Source: Cymbidium sinense
Taxonomy: Eukaryota > Streptophyta > Magnoliopsida > Asparagales > Orchidaceae
Assembly: GCA_021442155.1 (NCBI GenBank)
Contig: CM038215.1
Span: forward strand, 6,162,976-6,226,975
Length of the DNA: 64,000 nucleotides
Direction: 5' to 3'
In this document: piece after piece, positions 60,182 through 64,000 of the stretch
Position numbering within the stretch: position 1 is the first letter of the stretch
Layout of the letters: each line of letters begins with the position of its first letter
Position numbers and translations under genes: made by a program
Notes under the pieces: generated by a model
The model's input: the letters and a program-made list of their open reading frames with translations, nothing else
What the model was told of the DNA's origin: nothing
Databases searched by the model: none

Positions 60182-63100
60182 AAATAAAAAATCCAAAAAC
60201 CCTAAACTCTAAGCTAAAACATGAATCCTAAACCAAAAACCTAGACCTTAAACCCTAAACCCTGAACTCTAAAAGCCCTAAACCCTAAACCCACCCTAAA
60301 CCCTAAAATCATAAACCATAAACCCTAAACCCTAAACCCTAAAACCTAAACCCTAAACCCAAAATCCTAAACCCTAAATAAAAAATGCCTAAACCCTAAA
60401 CCCTAAAATCCAAACCCCAAACCCTAAACCCTAAACCCTAAACTAACCCTAAAAAGCTAAAAACTGAAATCTAAACTAAATAAAACATAAAATTAAAAAA
60501 ATAAAAAAAATTAAACTAAAAGAAAATAATAAACAAAAATAAAATAAAAACATTAACTAAAACCGTAACTTGGACCTAAACCTAAACATAAACCTAAAAA
60601 GAAAATAAAATAAAAAACTAAAAACTAAAATAAAAAAAATAAAATAAACAGAAACATAAACTAAACTAAAAAAATTAAAAAACTTAAATAAAGTAAAAGA
60701 CTAAACCTAAAATAATAATAAAAAAACAAACCTAAAATACAATAAAATAAAAACTAAATAAAAACCTAAACTTAAATAATAAACCTAAAATAAAACCTAA
60801 ACCCTAAACTAAAAAAAACAAAACCTAAAATAAAAATAAAATAAATCTAAACCTAAACTAAAATATACTAAACTAAAATAAATAAAACCTAAACTTAAAC
60901 CTAAAATAAACTAAACTTAAACCTAAACCTAAACTAAATAAAATGAAATAAATTTAAAAGTAACCTAAACCTAAACTAGAAAAAAAAACCAAAAAATAAA
61001 CATAAAATAAAAACCTAAAACCTAAACCTAAAAAAATAAAATAAAAACCTAAACCAAAAGCTAAAAATAAAAAATTAAACTGAAACCTAAAAAATAAAAT
61101 AAAAATAAAACTAAACTAAAAAATAAACAAAAACCTAAACTTAAACCTAAAAACTAAACTAAAATAAAAAACCAAAACTAAAATAGATAAACTTAAAATA
61201 AATAAACTAAATTAAATAAAAATAAAAATAAACCAAAATTAAAATAAAAAAATAAAATAAACTTAAATAAATAAAAAATAAACTAAATAAACCTAAACAA
61301 CGATTTTACTTAATTTAAAAAATAAAAAAATATAAAAATATAAAAAACTCTAACCCTAAACCTATAACCCTAAATCCTAAACCCTTAAACCCTAAACCCT
61401 AAACCTTAAACCCAAAACCATTAAGCCCTAAACCCTAAACCCTAAACACAAAACTTACAACCCTAAATCATAAGCCTTAAACACCAAACCATAAACCCTA
61501 AACCCTAAACCCTATACACGAAACCCTAATCCCTAAACACCAAAAACCTAAAAACATAAACCAAAACTAAATAAAACATAATAATTTTAAAAAATAAAAA
61601 ACCTAAAGCTAAATAAATTAAAAAATATATAATTAATAAAAACCTAAACTAAAACCTATACCTAAACTTAAACCTAAACCTAAACCTAAAAAAAAATAAA
61701 CAAAAAAACTAAACTAAAATAAAATAAATAAAAACCTAAACTAAACAAAAATTAAATAAAATAAACCTAAAAATAAAAAACCTAAATTAAGAAAAAAAAC
61801 ATAAAATAAACCTAGATTAAAATAAAATAAAAACTAAATAAAAACCTAAACCTAAAAATAAATAATAAATAAAACCAAAACCTTAAACTAAAAAAAAACC
61901 TAAACCTAAAATAAACAAAATAAAATAAACCTAAACCCAAACTAAAATAAATAAAACCTAAACCTAAGCTTAAACCTAAAATAAACTAAACTTAAACCCT
62001 AAACTAAATAAAATAAAATAACCTAACAATAAACCAAAACGTAAACTAATAAATAAAACCTAAAATAAAAACCTAAAACCTAAACATAAAAAAATAAAAT
62101 AAAAACCTAAACCTAAACCTAAACCGAAAAATAAAAAATAAAATCTTATCCTAAAAATAAAATAAAATAAAACTAAACAAAAAAATAAACTTAACTAAAA
62201 AAAACTTAAAATAAATAAGCTAAATTAAATAAAAATAAAAAGTAAACCTAAATAAAAATAAAAATATAATAAACTAAAAAAAAATAAACTAAATAAACCT
62301 AAACCTATAGGCTTACTTAATTTAAAAAAAAACCCATAAACCCTAAACACTAAACCTGAAACCCTAATTCCTAAACATTAAACCCTAAACCCTACAACTA
62401 ACCCTAAACCCTAAAAAAACCCTAAACCCTTAACCTTAAACCCTAAGCTAACCCTAAACCCTATGCTAACCCTAAACCTACTACCTTAAACCCCAAAAAT
62501 TAAAAACCCAAAACCCTAAACCCTAAACCCTAAAACCCTAAAACCTAAAACCCTAAACCCTAAATGCTAAACCCTAAAATCCTAAACCTAAACTAAATAA
62601 AACCTAACAATAAAATAAATATCAAATCTTAAACCTAAATTAAATAAAATAAAATAAAAAATACTTCAAACTACAAAACCTGAAATAAAATAAAGGTATT
62701 ATAAAATAAATAATAACTACATTAAAACTAAATAAAATAAAATAAAATAAAAAACTGAATCAAAGATAAAATAAAATAAAACTAAAAAACTAAATAAATA
62801 CTAAATAAAAGCCAAAAATAAATAATAAATAAAACCTAAATCCTAAAATAAAAAAAACTACTAAATAAAAAATAAATAATAAACAATGTAACCTAAACCT
62901 AAACTAAAATAAAGAAACTAAAATAAATATCAACCTAAAATAAACTAAAACTACACACTAAATCTATCTAAAATAAAAAATAAACCTAATCCTAAATTAA
63001 AAATAAAATCTAAAATAAACCTAAAATAAAATCCTAAAATCTAGACTTAAAAAAAATAAAATAAAATCTAAACCTAAATAAAAATGAAAATAAAACCTAA

Positions 63101-63802
63101 ACCTTAAAAAATAAATAGAAATAAATCAACTAAAAAATAAACCAAAACTAAAAAAAAAAAAATAAGAAAAAAAACCTAAACTAAATAAATATACCTAAAA
63201 TAAATAAATTAAACTAACTAAAAATAAAAAATAAACATAAATAAAAATTAAAAATAAAATAAACTTAAATAAATAAAAAATACACTAAAAAAGCTAAATA
63301 ACCAAAAACCTATCGATTTACTTAATTTAAAAAAAGCATAAATAAATATAAACCTAAACCTAAAATATAAAAACTTAAACCTATGGTTTACTTAATTTAA
63401 AAATAAACTTAAATTAAAACCTGAACCCTAAACCCTAAACCCTAAGCAAATAAAAAAAATAAAAAAAGAATAAATACAAAGTCAATAAAAAATCCTACTA
63501 ACCCAAACTAAACCCTAACAGAACCAAACTAAACCCCAAATCAAAAACCCTAAACCCTAAATCCTAAACCATGAACCCTAAACAAAAAACTTTAAACCCT
63601 AAAGTCTATACACTAAACCCTAAACCCTAACCTACCACTAAATACTAACCCTAACCCTAAACCACAACCTAAACCTCAAACCCTAAACTCTAAACCCTAA
63701 ACCCTAAACCTAAACCCCAGACCCTAAACCCTAAACCCTAAAATCTTAAAAACCTAAACCTAAACTAAATAAAACCTAAAAGTAAAATGAATTAAAAAAA
63801 CC

Positions 63803-63992
63803 TATGAAACTATGACAGAGGTTACTTTCGTGGTGGTGGCAGAGGGAGAGATAGGGGATATGATGGTGGATCCCACTACTCGAGAGGTAGGGTGATTGTG
63901 ATGGGAATGAGAGAAACTTTATGTGTTATGTGGTTGATGAAAACTAAAAGAAGAAATGTTGAATTTGAATTTGCACTTTGTTAGAAAAAAAA
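63803..63992 (+). pseudogene. GRP7-like cDNA 3' fragment, copy 10, internally deleted
   Basis: It keeps the end of the glycine-rich part (GGTTACTTTCGTGGTGGTGG, then GGGGATATGATGGTGGATCC) and YSRG codons, then jumps to ACTTTATGTGTTATGTGG with the same deletion as copy 6. It ends TTGCACTTTGTTAG with an A tract at the window edge. The frame is damaged after the YSRG codons. Confidence 0.8.
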
Positions 63993-64000
63993 TAAAAACC

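Larger units (their letters stand above)
56574..63802 (+). repeat. Long telomere-like array
   Basis: About 7.2 kb of alternating CCCTAAA and AATAAA/CCTAAA blocks. Junction motifs lie near 57715, 58777, 61303, 62311, 63315 and 63386. From about 59080 the order of blocks follows 45310-50570. Rare words used as anchors: AAACACTGAACTAAAACTTG at 45380 and 59157; ATGAATCCTAAACTGAAAA-like at 46393 and 60222; AATACAAAGTCAATAAAAAA at 50216 and 63473. No gene is seen. Confidence 0.88.

Noticed and set aside
1..64000. A functional terminal telomere
   Set aside because: The units are heavily degenerate, interrupted by transposons and present across the whole window, so this is interstitial or subtelomeric telomere-like satellite, not a live terminus.

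Overview
This window looks like repeat-rich, heterochromatic DNA from a flowering plant nuclear genome. The evidence is the Arabidopsis-type telomere heptamer (CCCTAAA), decayed Ty1/copia and Ty3/gypsy LTR retrotransposons, an RTE-type LINE, and pieces of two plant housekeeping cDNAs. The species cannot be named from this. I find no intact protein-coding gene, rRNA, tRNA or CRISPR array. Almost every long open frame is a shadow of repeats or a fragment of a dead transposon.

The background is about 40 kb of degenerate telomere-like satellite, always with the C-rich strand (CCCTAAA) on the + strand. It alternates between fairly regular CCCTAAA blocks and much longer blocks decayed to CCTAAA, ACTAAA and AATAAA. 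A conserved junction motif around GTTTACTTAATTTAAAAA recurs through it, often about 0.85-1.05 kb apart, so the array has a higher-order structure.

Layout: 1-244 telomere-like DNA; 245-8350 a Ty1/copia element on the minus strand with a complete 3' LTR (245-2490) and a 5' LTR cut off by telomere-like DNA; 8351-10046 array; 10063-13075 an RTE-like LINE on the minus strand with a plausible 16-bp target-site duplication; 13092-20687 array with three fragments of a glycine-rich RNA-binding protein (GRP7-like) cDNA; 20688-27095 a block of ~340-bp satellite, a second repetitive block and a broken Tat-like gypsy pol; 27096-30795 array with a fourth cDNA fragment and an odd CCTGG-rich patch; 30796-39780 a second, longer copy of the 20-27 kb block, again led by a cDNA fragment; 39781-44800 unidentified non-telomeric DNA with a threefold repeat near 43 kb; 44801-64000 array with five more substantial GRP fragments, four tiny remnants of its 3' end, and one processed fragment of ribosomal protein P0.

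The most interesting pattern is how the cellular cDNAs sit in the array. GRP and P0 are both 5'-truncated, both sense on the + strand, and both have a poly(A) tract running directly into CCTAAACCC. That is the arrangement expected if poly(A) RNA had been reverse-transcribed from a telomeric G-strand 3' overhang and the end then re-extended by telomerase. The GRP piece was afterwards copied many times with its flanks. Two large segmental duplications (about 20-27 kb versus 30.8-38.4 kb, and about 45.3-50.8 kb versus 59.1-64.0 kb) show that the region grew by copying. The capture mechanism is inference; the structure is directly visible.
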